NCBI GenBank assembly: GCA_021791875.1
Contig: JAJYVU010000018.1
Location: 1 to 54,081 of the forward strand
Direction: 5' to 3'
Length of the DNA stretch: 54,081 nucleotides
Origin: Acidobacteriota bacterium
GTDB lineage: Bacteria; Acidobacteriota; Terriglobia; Terriglobales; Acidobacteriaceae
Shown: piece after piece, positions 39,584 to 49,307 of the stretch
Layout: every line of letters begins with the position of its first letter
How positions within the stretch are numbered: position 1 is the stretch's first letter
Position numbers and translations under genes: made by a program
The notes under the pieces: model-generated
Told to the model about the DNA's origin: nothing
The model's database searches: none
What the model saw: only the letters and a program-made list of their open reading frames with translations

Positions 39584-41365
39584 ATGGGCCATACGTTTAC
39601 CATCGGCATCGGCGGCGCCGCCGGGCAGGGAGTCGCTACTCCAGGCGACATCTTCGCCAAGATCTTCAGCCGCCGAGGTTTGCATCTCAACGCCTACAAC
39701 GCTTATCAGTCCATCATTCGCGGTGGGCATACGTTCCTCACCATCCGTACCGGGGCCGATCCGGTGACGAACATGGGGGATCGGATAGACCTGCTGATCC
39801 CACTGAACCAGGACACGATGGACCGCCATCTTGGCCTGCTGGGCGAGGGCGGGGCATGCCTGTACAACGCGGACACGATCCAGCCGGGTACTCATGCGGA
39901 GGGTGTGCAGCTTTGCGCGCTGCCGGTTTCGACGCTGGCTGACATCAGCCGCAACAAGGTGGCGCAGAATACGATTGCCATCGGCGCGGCCATCAGCATG
40001 ATGGGCATTGGATTCCAGTCGCTGGAGGATGTGATTCGGGAGCAGTTTGGCAGGAAGGCTGCGGCGGTGGCCGATGAGAACGTTGCCGTGGCGCGCGCCG
40101 GGTATGACTATGCCACGCAGAACTTCCGGCCGTTTGCGCGTCCGCTGCCGATGAGCGACAACCGCTATGCGGTGCTGAGCGGCAATACAGCTCTGGCGAT
40201 GGGCGGAGCGGCGGCGGGGGTGAAGTTCTACTGCGCGTATCCGATGAGTCCTTCGACGGGCGTACTGCACTGGATGGCCACGCATGCGCGTGAGGCGGGC
40301 ATCATGGTCCGGCAGGTGGAGGATGAACTCGGCGTAGTGAACATGGCGATTGGCGCCGCGCAGGCCGGAGTACGGGCGATGTGCGCCACCTCGGGCGGGG
40401 GATTTGCGCTGATGAGCGAGGCGCTGGGGCTTTCCGCGATGGCGGAGATTCCGATCGTGGTGATCGACTGCCAGCGCGCGGGTCCATCGACGGGCGTGCC
40501 GACCAAGACCGAGCAGGGCGACCTTTGGCAGATGCTGGGCGCGGCATTCGGGGATTATCCGCGGGTGATCGCGGCTCCGCTGGACATTGCCGACTGCTTC
40601 ACGCTGCTGGCCGAGATGTGGAACCTGGTGGACAAATTCCAGGTACCGGGGCTGGTGCTGGCCGATCTTCTGCTTTCGGAGGGGCGACTGAGCGTGGATC
40701 CGAAGGTTCTGGATTTCGCGCCCCATGTGGATCGCGGGGAGATGATCACGTCGCCCAACGGAGGGCCAGGCGAGGGCGGCTACAAGCGCTACAAGATCAC
40801 GGAGAGCGGTGTTTCTCCGCGCGCCATACCGGGGGTTCCGGGCTACACGCACGTGGTGGCGAGCGACGAGCACGACGAAGACGGCGTGCTCATCAGCGAC
40901 ATGTTCACCAACACGCACAAGCGGCGCGCGATGATGGAAAAGCGCATGCGCAAGGAGAATGGCATCGCCGCGGCGGTTGCACCGCCGAAGCTGCAGGGGC
41001 CGGCGGATGCAGACGTGACGCTGATTGGTTGGGGCTCGACGCAGGGAGTGATTGAAGAAGCGCGCGCCCTGCTGGCGGAAGAGGGCATCACGGCGAACCA
41101 ACTGCAGGTGCGCTGGATTGTGCCGCTGCACGGGGAGGCGATCGTGGAGCAACTGAAGAACGCGAAGCGGACGATCATCGTGGAGAACAACTACAGCGGA
41201 CAGTTTGCCCGCTACCTGCGCAGCGAGACGAGCTTTGTCGCCGACGGGCATATCCGCAAGTACGACGGCGAACCATTTATGCCGCACCACATTGTGGAGG
41301 CGGTGCGCGAGCAACTGGCCGGGGGCGTGACGCTGTCGGTTCCAGTGCACGAAATCATGGTTTAG
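39584..41365 (+). CDS. korA: 2-oxoacid:ferredoxin oxidoreductase, alpha subunit with fused gamma domain
   Basis: A 593-residue subunit of a KorAB-type enzyme that oxidatively decarboxylates 2-oxoglutarate (or a related 2-oxoacid) to an acyl-CoA while reducing ferredoxin. The ATG at 39584 follows GGGAGGGG. The N-terminal gamma domain starts GIGGAAGQGVATPGDIFAKI and has IIRGGHTFLTIR; the pyrimidine-binding alpha domain starts near residue 205 with GNTALAMGGAAAGVKFYCAY, PMSPSTGVL and MCATSGGGFALMSEA. Its C-terminal part, DVTLIGWGSTQGVIEEAR and IIVENNYSGQFARYL, is transketolase-C-like. korB follows after 10 bases. Reverse action as a CO2-fixing 2-oxoglutarate synthase is possible but not indicated. 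Confidence 0.92.
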   Translation: MGHTFTIGIGGAAGQGVATPGDIFAKIFSRRGLHLNAYNAYQSIIRGGHTFLTIRTGADPVTNMGDRIDLLIPLNQDTMDRHLGLLGEGGACLYNADTIQPGTHAEGVQLCALPVSTLADISRNKVAQNTIAIGAAISMMGIGFQSLEDVIREQFGRKAAAVADENVAVARAGYDYATQNFRPFARPLPMSDNRYAVLSGNTALAMGGAAAGVKFYCAYPMSPSTGVLHWMATHAREAGIMVRQVEDELGVVNMAIGAAQAGVRAMCATSGGGFALMSEALGLSAMAEIPIVVIDCQRAGPSTGVPTKTEQGDLWQMLGAAFGDYPRVIAAPLDIADCFTLLAEMWNLVDKFQVPGLVLADLLLSEGRLSVDPKVLDFAPHVDRGEMITSPNGGPGEGGYKRYKITESGVSPRAIPGVPGYTHVVASDEHDEDGVLISDMFTNTHKRRAMMEKRMRKENGIAAAVAPPKLQGPADADVTLIGWGSTQGVIEEARALLAEEGITANQLQVRWIVPLHGEAIVEQLKNAKRTIIVENNYSGQFARYLRSETSFVADGHIRKYDGEPFMPHHIVEAVREQLAGGVTLSVPVHEIMV

Positions 41366-41375
41366 GAGAATCGTA

Positions 41376-42272
41376 ATGGCGACGATTACAGAAGGTCCGC
41401 GGCCGATGGCCATGGCTGACTACAAAGGCCGGGTGGATCCGGACTGGTGCCCGGGTTGCGGCGATTACGGCGTGCTGGCCGCGGTGCAGAAGGCGCTGGT
41501 GGAACTGCAAATTCCCAACCACCAGGTGGTGACGATCAGCGGAATCGGGTGCTCGTCGAACTTTCCCGGTTTCATCGAAACGTACGGGATGCATACGCTG
41601 CACGGCCGGGCGCTGCCGGTGGCGACGGGCGTGAAGATGGCCAACCACGAACTGACCGTGCTGGTGACGGGCGGCGACGGCGACGGCTTTGGCATCGGGG
41701 GCAACCACTTTGCCCATGCGATGCGGCGCAACGTGGACCTGACCTACATCGTGATGGACAACCAGATCTATGGGCTCACCACGGGGCAGACGTCGCCGAC
41801 GAGCCAGATCGGGATGAAGACGAAAAGCACGCCGTTCGGGAATGTGGAGGGGCCGATTCATCCGATTGCGTCGGCGCTGGCCTGCGGGGCGACGTTTGTG
41901 GCGCGAGGCTTCAGCGCGGATCAGAAGCATCTGTCGGGGCTGATCCGGCAGGCGATTGAGCATAAGGGATTCTCGTTCATTGACGTGTTCAGTCCGTGTG
42001 TGACCTACAACAAGGACAACACGTTCCAGTGGTTTCGGCCGCGGGTAAAGAAGCTGGAGGATGATCCTGCGTATGACTCGGGCGACTGGCTGGCGGCGAT
42101 GGAGAAGTCGATTTTGTGGGGCGAAGAGATCCCCATCGGAAAGTTTTTCGAGCGCACGGATCTGCCGTCGCTGGACGAGGCCGAGCCGGTGCTGAAGGAC
42201 GGGCCGATGGTGGGGCGGCCGGACCATATCGATCCGGCGATTGCGCGGGCGTTTATCGAAGAGCTGATGTAG
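41376..42272 (+). CDS. korB: 2-oxoacid:ferredoxin oxidoreductase, beta subunit
   Basis: A 298-residue TPP- and 4Fe-4S-binding subunit completing the KorAB enzyme. AGGAG precedes the ATG. DPDWCPGCGDYGVLAAVQKA carries the CPGCG motif of the iron-sulfur ligand set and the TPP domain; VTGGDGDGFGIGGNHFAHAM is the GDGD TPP-binding motif; MDNQIYGLTTGQTSPTS and a later Cys in DVFSPCVTYN are typical. No dedicated ferredoxin gene is next to it. The pair uses C at the third codon position more than flanking genes, suggesting high expression or a different history. A small GC hairpin follows the stop. Confidence 0.93.
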   Translation: MATITEGPRPMAMADYKGRVDPDWCPGCGDYGVLAAVQKALVELQIPNHQVVTISGIGCSSNFPGFIETYGMHTLHGRALPVATGVKMANHELTVLVTGGDGDGFGIGGNHFAHAMRRNVDLTYIVMDNQIYGLTTGQTSPTSQIGMKTKSTPFGNVEGPIHPIASALACGATFVARGFSADQKHLSGLIRQAIEHKGFSFIDVFSPCVTYNKDNTFQWFRPRVKKLEDDPAYDSGDWLAAMEKSILWGEEIPIGKFFERTDLPSLDEAEPVLKDGPMVGRPDHIDPAIARAFIEELM

Positions 42273-42468
42273 GGGAACTGGCCAGGCGGGTGCGCGCGTT
42301 GCGCGCAGAAGACGTTATTTACCGCAAAAGAGCGCCAAGCGAACCGCAGAGGTACCGCACGATCTGCTCATGCAGTTCATACTCAAAGACAAAGCTCAAC
42401 TTCTTGTCCATCACACTGCTCGTTTTCCAGGGCGCGAAGAAGTTGTGACTCCATCTGCTCCGTTGCAG

Positions 42469-42509
42469 TGTCAGGTATCTCCCCGGTTCAAAATGTCAGG
42501 TATGTCCCC
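42469..42509 (+). repeat. Two tandem IS-end-like units
   Basis: TGTCAGGTATCTCCCC and TGTCAGGTATGTCCCC, start to start 25 bases. They may be remnants of insertion-sequence termini; no transposase is present. Confidence 0.45.
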
Positions 42510-42535
42510 AGTCCGTACCTCCCAACAAAAAATTT

Positions 42536-42622
42536 ACCCCCCTCCTTTTTGTGGGGAAGTGATTGATTTTATGAGGTCGACCAGTTGCGAAACTGGCTCA
42601 CCCCCGTCGTTTTTGTGGGGAA
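42536..42622 (+). repeat. Pair of 23-bp repeats around a small hairpin
   Basis: Copies at 42536-42558 and 42600-42622 differ at two positions and both end TTTTTGTGGGGAA. Between them CCAGTT (42581-42586) pairs with AACTGG (42591-42596) over a GCGA loop. Confidence 0.55.
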
Positions 42623-42666
42623 AGCGCTGATTCTAAAGGGGAGGTTAAGGTTTTGCGGGAGCGGCC

Positions 42667-42781
42667 AGAGTATTTCCCCTATTCCTGTGAACTTTCCGAA
42701 TTCCACCAAGTGCAGCCATTCTTAATGGAAAAGCTGCGTTGAGATTCTCTCTTCGGTCTATACCAATAGGGGAAATGCTCT
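42667..42781. mobile_element. 115-bp MITE-like element, copy 1
   Basis: Terminal inverted repeats: AGAGTATTTCCCCTATT (42667-42683) against AATAGGGGAAATGCTCT (42765-42781), 16 of 17 paired. Internally a degraded GCAGC...GCTGC hairpin. About 88% identical to the copy at 43268-43382, same length. Its right end overlaps the TAG stop of the Cys/His gene. Confidence 0.8.
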
Positions 42782-43121
42782 AGAGCCAGACATCGACTTC
42801 AACGGGGACGGAGGCGCCGGTGCGGCGGTAGTAGAGATTGTCGAGGCGCTCGGCGATGGGGGTGAAGAGAGACTGCGCGGCGAGGGGTGCGAGGGTGCCG
42901 CGATGGAGCGCTCCGGTGAGCTCGAAGAGGATGGCGATGAGGCGCTCGGTGGAGGCTTCAGGGATTTCGGCGGCGAGGACTCGAAGGCGGGCGTTGCGGC
43001 GACGGAGGTCGCGGCGGGGCTGGTTCTGGTGGTTGTGGCAGAAGGCTGAGCCGGGCAGGGCGGACTCGCGGCAGAAAGCGGCGGCGTGGAAGCCGCGGTG
43101 GATGTATTGGCACTCGGGCAT
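42780..43121 (-). CDS. Small Cys/His protein, Acidobacteriota-type, flanked by MITEs
   Basis: A 113-residue protein. The ATG at 43121 follows AAGGAGA seven to eight bases upstream. Near the N-terminus MPECQYIHRGFHAAAFCRES and GSAFCHNHQNQ supply Cys and His residues in the order C, H, C, C, H, H, a likely zinc site. I recall related small proteins in this phylum beginning C-x-(Y/H)-I-x-x-G-x-x-C with a FCxxH motif. The rest is helical (RLIAILFELTGALHRG). Between its stop and the first MITE there are no spare bases. Role unknown. The two MITE copies at its sides could move it as a unit. Confidence 0.6.
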   Translation of the reverse strand: MPECQYIHRGFHAAAFCRESALPGSAFCHNHQNQPRRDLRRRNARLRVLAAEIPEASTERLIAILFELTGALHRGTLAPLAAQSLFTPIAERLDNLYYRRTGASVPVEVDVWL

Positions 43122-43164
43122 GGGGGCTCTCCTTTTTGGGACTGCGGTCTGGCGAGGCGCCGGA

Positions 43165-43199
43165 AAAAGAAAAGGCCTACCACGGTGGGCAGACCTTTT
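43165..43199 (-). terminator. Hairpin with flanking A/T tracts in the leader of the Cys/His gene
   Basis: On the minus strand an AAAAAGG arm pairs with CCTTTT around a GC core with GCCCACC and GGTAGG segments, and CTTTTT follows. It resembles a terminator or attenuator about 45-75 bases before the start codon. Confidence 0.4.
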
Positions 43200-43267
43200 T
43201 GCACTCTCTACTACCAGTTTATCGAAGCGGGGGGAAATTACCGGCAAAAAAGTTGGGGAAATGCTCT

Positions 43268-43382
43268 AAAGCAATTCCCCTATGACTGTGAACTTTCTGA
43301 AATCAACCAAGCGCAGCTTTTCTTAACGGAAAAGCTGCATTGAGATTCTCTCTTCGGTCTATACCAATAAGGGAAATGCTCT
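43268..43382. mobile_element. 115-bp MITE-like element, copy 2
   Basis: Same length and about 88% identity with copy 1; the internal hairpin GCAGCTTTTC / GAAAAGCTGC is perfect here. Immediately left of it, 43255-43267 reads GGGGAAATGCTCT, a solo right end of a further copy, so two ends stand back to back. Confidence 0.8.
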
Positions 43383-43547
43383 ATTCCATGGATGGAGCCA
43401 TGGCTGAGGACCTGGATTCCAAGGCGCATCATCGAGATGTGGGGCAGCCGGCTGGGCGCCAGGCAGCGGACGGAATGACAACCCCTTTGGGGTGGGATTT
43501 CTGTTCCGTCATGCCGTAGGATGGAGAGCTGCCAGAGGAGTTTTCGA

Positions 43548-44117
43548 GTGAGTACGAGCAGGCTTGAAGCATTCAGCGATGGTGTTTTGGCGATCATCAT
43601 CACGATCATGGTGCTGGAGATGAAGGTTCCGCGCGGGGATCACTGGGCGGCGCTGCGGCCGGTGGCTTCGGTGTTTTTGACCTACGTATTGAGCTTTGTG
43701 TATGTGGGGATTTACTGGAACAACCACCACCATATGCTGCATACGCTGAAGCGGGTGACGGGTGGAATCCTGTGGGCGAATCTGCATCTGCTGTTCTGGT
43801 TGTCGCTGTTCCCGTTTGTGACGGGCTGGATGGGAGAGAACGACTTCGTTGCCGGTCCCGCGGCGCTCTACGGTGCGGTGATGCTGGCGGCAGCGGTGGC
43901 GTACTGGATCCTGCAGCGGGCGATTATTGCTTCGCAGGGGGCTGAGTCAAAGCTTGCAGCGGCGATAGGCGTGGACTGGAAGGGGAAGGCATCGCCGGTG
44001 CTGTATGCGCTGGGGATTGTGTTTACGTTCTGGTGGCATTGGGTTTCGCTGGGGCTTTATGTGGCGGTAGCGCTGATGTGGCTGGTTCCGGACCGGAGGA
44101 TTGAAAGATCGCTGTGA
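43548..44117 (+). CDS. TMEM175/DUF1211-family membrane protein
   Basis: A 189-residue protein starting at GTG 43548 after GAGGAG. The motif RLEAFSDGVLAIIITIMVLE at residues about 5-24 is the signature first helix of bacterial TMEM175 potassium channels (RxxxFSDG). Four to five further helices follow: VASVFLTYVLSFVYVGIYW, ILWANLHLLFWLSLFPFVTG, AALYGAVMLAAAVAYWIL, and VLYALGIVFTFWWHWVSLGL. Length matches single-repeat bacterial members. Ion conduction is established for only a few members, so channel function is inference. It is alone, and a family A repeat after its stop separates it from the converging pyrG. Confidence 0.85.
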   Translation: MSTSRLEAFSDGVLAIIITIMVLEMKVPRGDHWAALRPVASVFLTYVLSFVYVGIYWNNHHHMLHTLKRVTGGILWANLHLLFWLSLFPFVTGWMGENDFVAGPAALYGAVMLAAAVAYWILQRAIIASQGAESKLAAAIGVDWKGKASPVLYALGIVFTFWWHWVSLGLYVAVALMWLVPDRRIERSL

Positions 44118-44141
44118 TGGTACTGCGGAGGATGAGCAGAA

Positions 44142-44200
44142 CTGCCGGTTCCTCCGCTTCGTTCGCTCACCTCTGGTGAGCGAACTTCGGTCGGAATGAC
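44142..44200 (+). repeat. Dispersed palindromic repeat, family A, with 10-bp stem
   Basis: GTTCGCTCAC (44161-44170) pairs perfectly with GTGAGCGAAC (44176-44185); flanks are GCCGGTTCCTCCGCTTC and TTCGGTCGGAATGAC. It stands between two converging genes and may serve as a two-way terminator. Confidence 0.75.
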
Positions 44201-44220
44201 AACAGCGAGTGGGGTGAGGG

Positions 44221-45918
<1,698 letters not shown>

Positions 45919-46005
45919 TCAGGCACGATCAAGTATCGCAGGAACGGCGGCGGAAAAAAAGAGTTGTTTCGCGCCGCCGTGCGGGAGGCCTGATTTCAAA
46001 AGGTT

Positions 46006-46959
46006 TTATAGAGGATGGTAAGAGTCCGCGCCCCAGGGGAAGGTGAGCGAGGGCGAGCAGGTGGCGCCGTGGTAGCTGATGGTGGTGGTTCCGCTGGCGT
46101 GGCCGGTGACGGCGGGCAGAACGGCGACGATGAGGCCGCCGAGAGCGCTGGTGGTGGTGGTGACGGGGTGGTCCTTGCCGAAGGTGACGATGTGGATATC
46201 GACTTTCTGGTTCTTGGGGAAGCCGACGCCTTCGAGGAGGACGAGTGCGGCGTTCCTGGTGCCGAGGATAACCTCTAATTTGCAGGTGTTGCTGGCGGCT
46301 TCAAGGGGGAAGGGAACGATGGTGACTTCGGCGCGTTTTTTGCCGTCGGGCGTTCCGATGGCGACGCGGAGGGGCTCGCCGCGGGCGGCGATGTCCTTGA
46401 TCTGGACCGGATCGCCGGGCTGCATGGAGGCGAGGCAGTCACCCTGGCTGATTTCCGGGCAGATGACCTGGCCGCTGGCGTCGACGGTGAGGCCGGTGGC
46501 GACCTGCTCGACCCTTGAGTTGAGGGGCCAGCGGAAGAGCTTGATGGAGTCGCCGGGCTGGAAGCCGGTGGCGTGGAGAGTGAAGGTGACCTGGGTGCCT
46601 TCCTGGGTAGATTTTTCGTTCTTTGTGACGAGGGTGAGCGATGCGCCGGGCGTGGACATGGCCGGGCCCCAATTGGCCTGACTGCGCGCAAGGTTATTCA
46701 CGGCCTTGAGAACGCGCTGGGTTTCGAGGGCCTTCTGCTGGGCGGGCGTGAGGGAATGGGGCTCAGGCGGGAGGGATTCGAGGCGGAGCGGCGGCGTGGT
46801 TGTCTTCGCGGGTGTCCGCGTCGTGGTGCTTTGCGCAGGGGTGGTCTGCGAAGTTGCCGGAGCAGCGCTTTGTGCCGGCGCGGCGGAGCTTTGCTGAGCA
46901 GAGAGAACAGGGGCTGCGGCGATGAGTCCGCAGAGCAGCAAGACAGATGGGAAACGCAT
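46006..46959 (-). CDS. Exported protein with beta-rich C-terminus, unknown function
   Basis: A 317-residue exported protein. The ATG at 46959 opens a signal peptide, MRFPSVLLLCGLIAAAPVLS. A Gln/Ala/Thr-Pro-rich linker of about 40 residues follows. The rest is beta-rich with segments typical of Ig-like cell-surface modules: LTLVTKNEKSTQEGTQVTF, LHATGFQPGDSIKLFRWPL, GLTVDASGQVICPEISQGDC and GVGFPKNQKVDIHIVTFGKD. It ends ISYHGATCSPSLTFPWGADS. Family not recognised. An open frame continues upstream to 48024 on this strand, but that part opposes the real plus-strand gene and was excluded. Monocistronic. Confidence 0.65.
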   Translation of the reverse strand: MRFPSVLLLCGLIAAAPVLSAQQSSAAPAQSAAPATSQTTPAQSTTTRTPAKTTTPPLRLESLPPEPHSLTPAQQKALETQRVLKAVNNLARSQANWGPAMSTPGASLTLVTKNEKSTQEGTQVTFTLHATGFQPGDSIKLFRWPLNSRVEQVATGLTVDASGQVICPEISQGDCLASMQPGDPVQIKDIAARGEPLRVAIGTPDGKKRAEVTIVPFPLEAASNTCKLEVILGTRNAALVLLEGVGFPKNQKVDIHIVTFGKDHPVTTTTSALGGLIVAVLPAVTGHASGTTTISYHGATCSPSLTFPWGADSYHPL

Positions 46960-47091
46960 GCAAAGAGAATAACCAAATTGAGGCAAATTGCGCTTCTGAT
47001 ATGTGGGGATGCTGAGGGTGAGACGGAGCCTGCATGATTTGGTGGGAAGTAAGCCAACGGGGCGGCGAGTCAGCGGAGCTAGGATGTGGGT

Positions 47092-48186
47092 ATGCAAAGG
47101 GCGATGCGTGGGAAGGCGCGATGGGCGAAGAATGCGGCGGCGGGGTTGCTGGCGCTGGTGATGATGGCTGCGCCGGGCATGCTGATGGGAGTGATTCCGG
47201 GGGCGCGGGTTTTTGCCGCGGTGGCGCGGAACGGGCGGGCGGCACACGGGCGGGTATCGCGTACGAAGAAGCGGCTGATTTTGAAGGATGGCACCTATCG
47301 GGATGTGGTGAAGTACAAGGTTCGGGATGGGCGCGTGCGATATCTGAGCGCGGAGGATGGTGCATGGCGGGAGATACCGGCGTCGATGGTGGACTGGGCA
47401 GCGACCAAGAAGTGGGAACGCGAGCACCCGCATGGGGTGAGCGCCGGGGAGGGTGAGTTTGAGAATATTTCTCCGGCGGAGGCGGCGCGCGAAGAGGCGG
47501 AAATAGAGCGCGAAGAGGAGTCGCAACGCGCGGCGGTGAAGTACCTGATGCCGTATGTGAAGCCGGGGCTGCGATTGCCGGATGAGGATGGAATCTTTGC
47601 GCTGGATATATACCACGGCGAGCCGGAGCTGGTGCATTTGCAGCAGGCGGACGGGGATCTGAATCAGAATCCGTTTGACAGCGTGCAGGCGGTGGATGTG
47701 TATCGGATGCACGCGTTCCGGGAAGTGGTGCAGATGCAAGGGGTCGACGCGGCGGTGCAGATGCACGTGTCGAAGCCGGTGTTTTACGTGAGCGTGCACG
47801 GGGCTCCGGTGACGCCGCCGGCGAATGCGTTTGTGGTGAAAGAGAATGTGCCGCCGCCGGAGCCGGGGATGGGCGGCTCGGCGCACTCGCGGTTTGTGAT
47901 TGTGAGGGTGGTGCGGCAAGGCGCGTCGCGGGTTCTGTTTGCGGAACAACTGCGCGACGTGAGCGAGCCGGATCCGAGCGGGGGCAGGATTCTGACCGAG
48001 GAAACGCTGCTGCCGGGCGGCCATTGGATGAAAGTGACACCGAGGGATGCGCTGTTTCCGGGCGAGTATGCGCTGGTGGAGTTGCTGCCGGCGGGAGAAG
48101 TGAACCGGGACGTGTGGGATTTCGGGGTGAACCCATCGGCTCCGGAGAATCAGCAGGTGAGGCTGCCGGTAGAGCCGGGACGGTGA
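47092..48186 (+). CDS. Exported 364-residue protein, unknown function
   Basis: The ATG at 47092 follows AGGA seven bases upstream; a GTG at 47086 is an alternative start. A signal peptide (AAAGLLALVMMAAPGMLMGV...) is followed by a Lys-rich linker with RTKKRLILKDGTYRDVVKYK and RDGRVRYLSAEDGAWREIP, which reads like a small SH3-type or PilZ-like beta unit. A charged helix (AAREEAEIEREEESQRAAV) leads to a beta-rich C-terminal half with MQMHVSKPVFYVSVHG. No family I can name. It is divergent from the exported protein gene at 46006 and has only 6 bases between its stop and that of the GGDEF gene. Confidence 0.6.
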   Translation: MQRAMRGKARWAKNAAAGLLALVMMAAPGMLMGVIPGARVFAAVARNGRAAHGRVSRTKKRLILKDGTYRDVVKYKVRDGRVRYLSAEDGAWREIPASMVDWAATKKWEREHPHGVSAGEGEFENISPAEAAREEAEIEREEESQRAAVKYLMPYVKPGLRLPDEDGIFALDIYHGEPELVHLQQADGDLNQNPFDSVQAVDVYRMHAFREVVQMQGVDAAVQMHVSKPVFYVSVHGAPVTPPANAFVVKENVPPPEPGMGGSAHSRFVIVRVVRQGASRVLFAEQLRDVSEPDPSGGRILTEETLLPGGHWMKVTPRDALFPGEYALVELLPAGEVNRDVWDFGVNPSAPENQQVRLPVEPGR

Positions 48187-48192
48187 GGACGG

Positions 48193-49239
48193 TCAGGAGC
48201 GGGTGATGGGGTTGATTCTGGTGGCGACGGCGACATCGTCGCGGGTGGTGCCTTTGATGGTGTACATGGCAGCGTCGGCGGCGCGGACGATGTCCTGGCC
48301 GGTGAAGCCGTCTTCCGGATAGGTGGCGACGCCAAAGCTGGCGCTGATGTGGAGTCGCAGGCCGGGGTCGATGCGGAAGATCTCATTGCGGAGGCGCTCT
48401 CGCATATTACGGGCGATGCCTTCGGCGCGAGCCTTGCTGGTGTCCGGCAGCAGCAGGATGAACTCGTCGCCGCCGTAGCGGAAGGGGACATCGGCGGGGC
48501 GGACGAAGCGGCGCATGCAGGAGCCGACCTCGGCCAGGAGGCGGCTGCCGACCTGGTGGCCGTGGCGGTCATTGACGAGCTTGAAGTGATCGAGGTCGAA
48601 GAAGATGACGCTGAACTGCTTGTTACCGCGGCGGCAGCGCTGGACCTGCTCATCGAGGACCTGCTGGAGGCGGCGCTGGTTGTAGATGCCGGTGCAGTCG
48701 TCGGTGATGGTGAGGGCCTGAATTTTCTCGACGGCACGGGCGTTCTGGATGGCGATTGCGGCGTAGTCGCAGAGGATGTGGAGGAACGAGATGGTGTACT
48801 CGGTCATCGACTCCAGGCGGCAGTTGAAGAGCTGGATGACGCCGAGCGTGCGCTGCTGGGAGAGCAGAGGCATGCAGATGGCCGAGCGGAGCTGGAATCG
48901 GCCGGGGTTAGCCTGCTGGAAGCGGCCATCCTGCTCGATGTCCGGGACGATGAGGCTTTCGCCGTGCTGGGCGACCCAGCCGGCCATACCTTCGCCGAGC
49001 GGGACGCGGAGATCGCGGAGCTCGGCTTCGCTCTGGCCGACGGCGACGGCGTAATAGAGTTCCTTGCGGGCTTCGTCGAGGATGAGCAGGGACCAGGTTT
49101 CAGGTTCGAAGAACTGGCGCATCTGGTCCATGATGGTGTGCAGTACAGAATCCAGCTCGAGCGATGAGGTGAGGGCCCGGGCGAGGTTGTGGAAGATGAC
49201 GAGATCTTTCCAGTTCGGATTCTGCGGCTGTTCAGTCAT
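48193..49239 (-). CDS. Diguanylate cyclase with GAF sensor domain
   Basis: A 348-residue cytosolic c-di-GMP synthase. The ATG at 49239 opens MTEQPQNPNWKDLVIFHNLA. The GAF domain (about residues 25-170) contains ELYYAVAVGQSEAEL, GEGMAGWVAQHGESLIVPDI and SAICMPLLSQQRTLGVIQLF. The GGDEF domain (about 185-340) has DDCTGIYNQRRLQQVL, IFFDLDHFKLVNDRHGHQVG and the active RYGGDEFILLLPDTSKARAE. RPAD, five residues before GGDEF, is a canonical inhibitory I-site, so product feedback is likely. The signal sensed by GAF is unknown. It converges with the 47092 gene and is divergent from the DUF1275 gene. Confidence 0.92.
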   Translation of the reverse strand: MTEQPQNPNWKDLVIFHNLARALTSSLELDSVLHTIMDQMRQFFEPETWSLLILDEARKELYYAVAVGQSEAELRDLRVPLGEGMAGWVAQHGESLIVPDIEQDGRFQQANPGRFQLRSAICMPLLSQQRTLGVIQLFNCRLESMTEYTISFLHILCDYAAIAIQNARAVEKIQALTITDDCTGIYNQRRLQQVLDEQVQRCRRGNKQFSVIFFDLDHFKLVNDRHGHQVGSRLLAEVGSCMRRFVRPADVPFRYGGDEFILLLPDTSKARAEGIARNMRERLRNEIFRIDPGLRLHISASFGVATYPEDGFTGQDIVRAADAAMYTIKGTTRDDVAVATRINPITRS

Positions 49240-49307
49240 GAGCGGTTGCCGGTTTGCAACTGGGTGAATTGATTGTAAGCGCATCCAACTTCTGGTGGAG
49301 AGCGAAT

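Larger units (their letters stand above)
42273..42666. other. Repeat-rich intergenic island left of the first MITE
   Basis: Contains an inverted repeat TGCGCGC-GTT-GCGCGCA near 42292; two copies of TGTCAGGTATSTCCCC (42469-42484 and 42494-42509), a form that recalls insertion-sequence ends; and a 23-base unit repeated at 42536-42558 and 42600-42622 around a six-base hairpin (42581-42596). No gene is recognised; short minus-strand open frames near 42,330-42,450 have no support. Confidence 0.5.
43122..43547. other. Intergenic region with hairpin leader and second MITE
   Basis: Holds a GC hairpin flanked by A- and T-runs at about 43165-43199 in the leader of the Cys/His gene, a lone MITE end at 43255-43267, the second MITE at 43268-43382 and an upstream region for the TMEM175 gene. 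Nothing else is recognised. Confidence 0.55.

Noticed and set aside
39410..41413. A 667-codon minus-strand frame opposite korA
   Set aside because: Shadow frame of a strongly conserved gene; composition is Arg/His-rich without motifs.
46960..48024. Upstream extension of the exported protein on the minus strand
   Set aside because: It opposes the plus-strand 364-residue gene and reads as low-complexity Arg/His/Pro sequence; the signal peptide begins at 46959.
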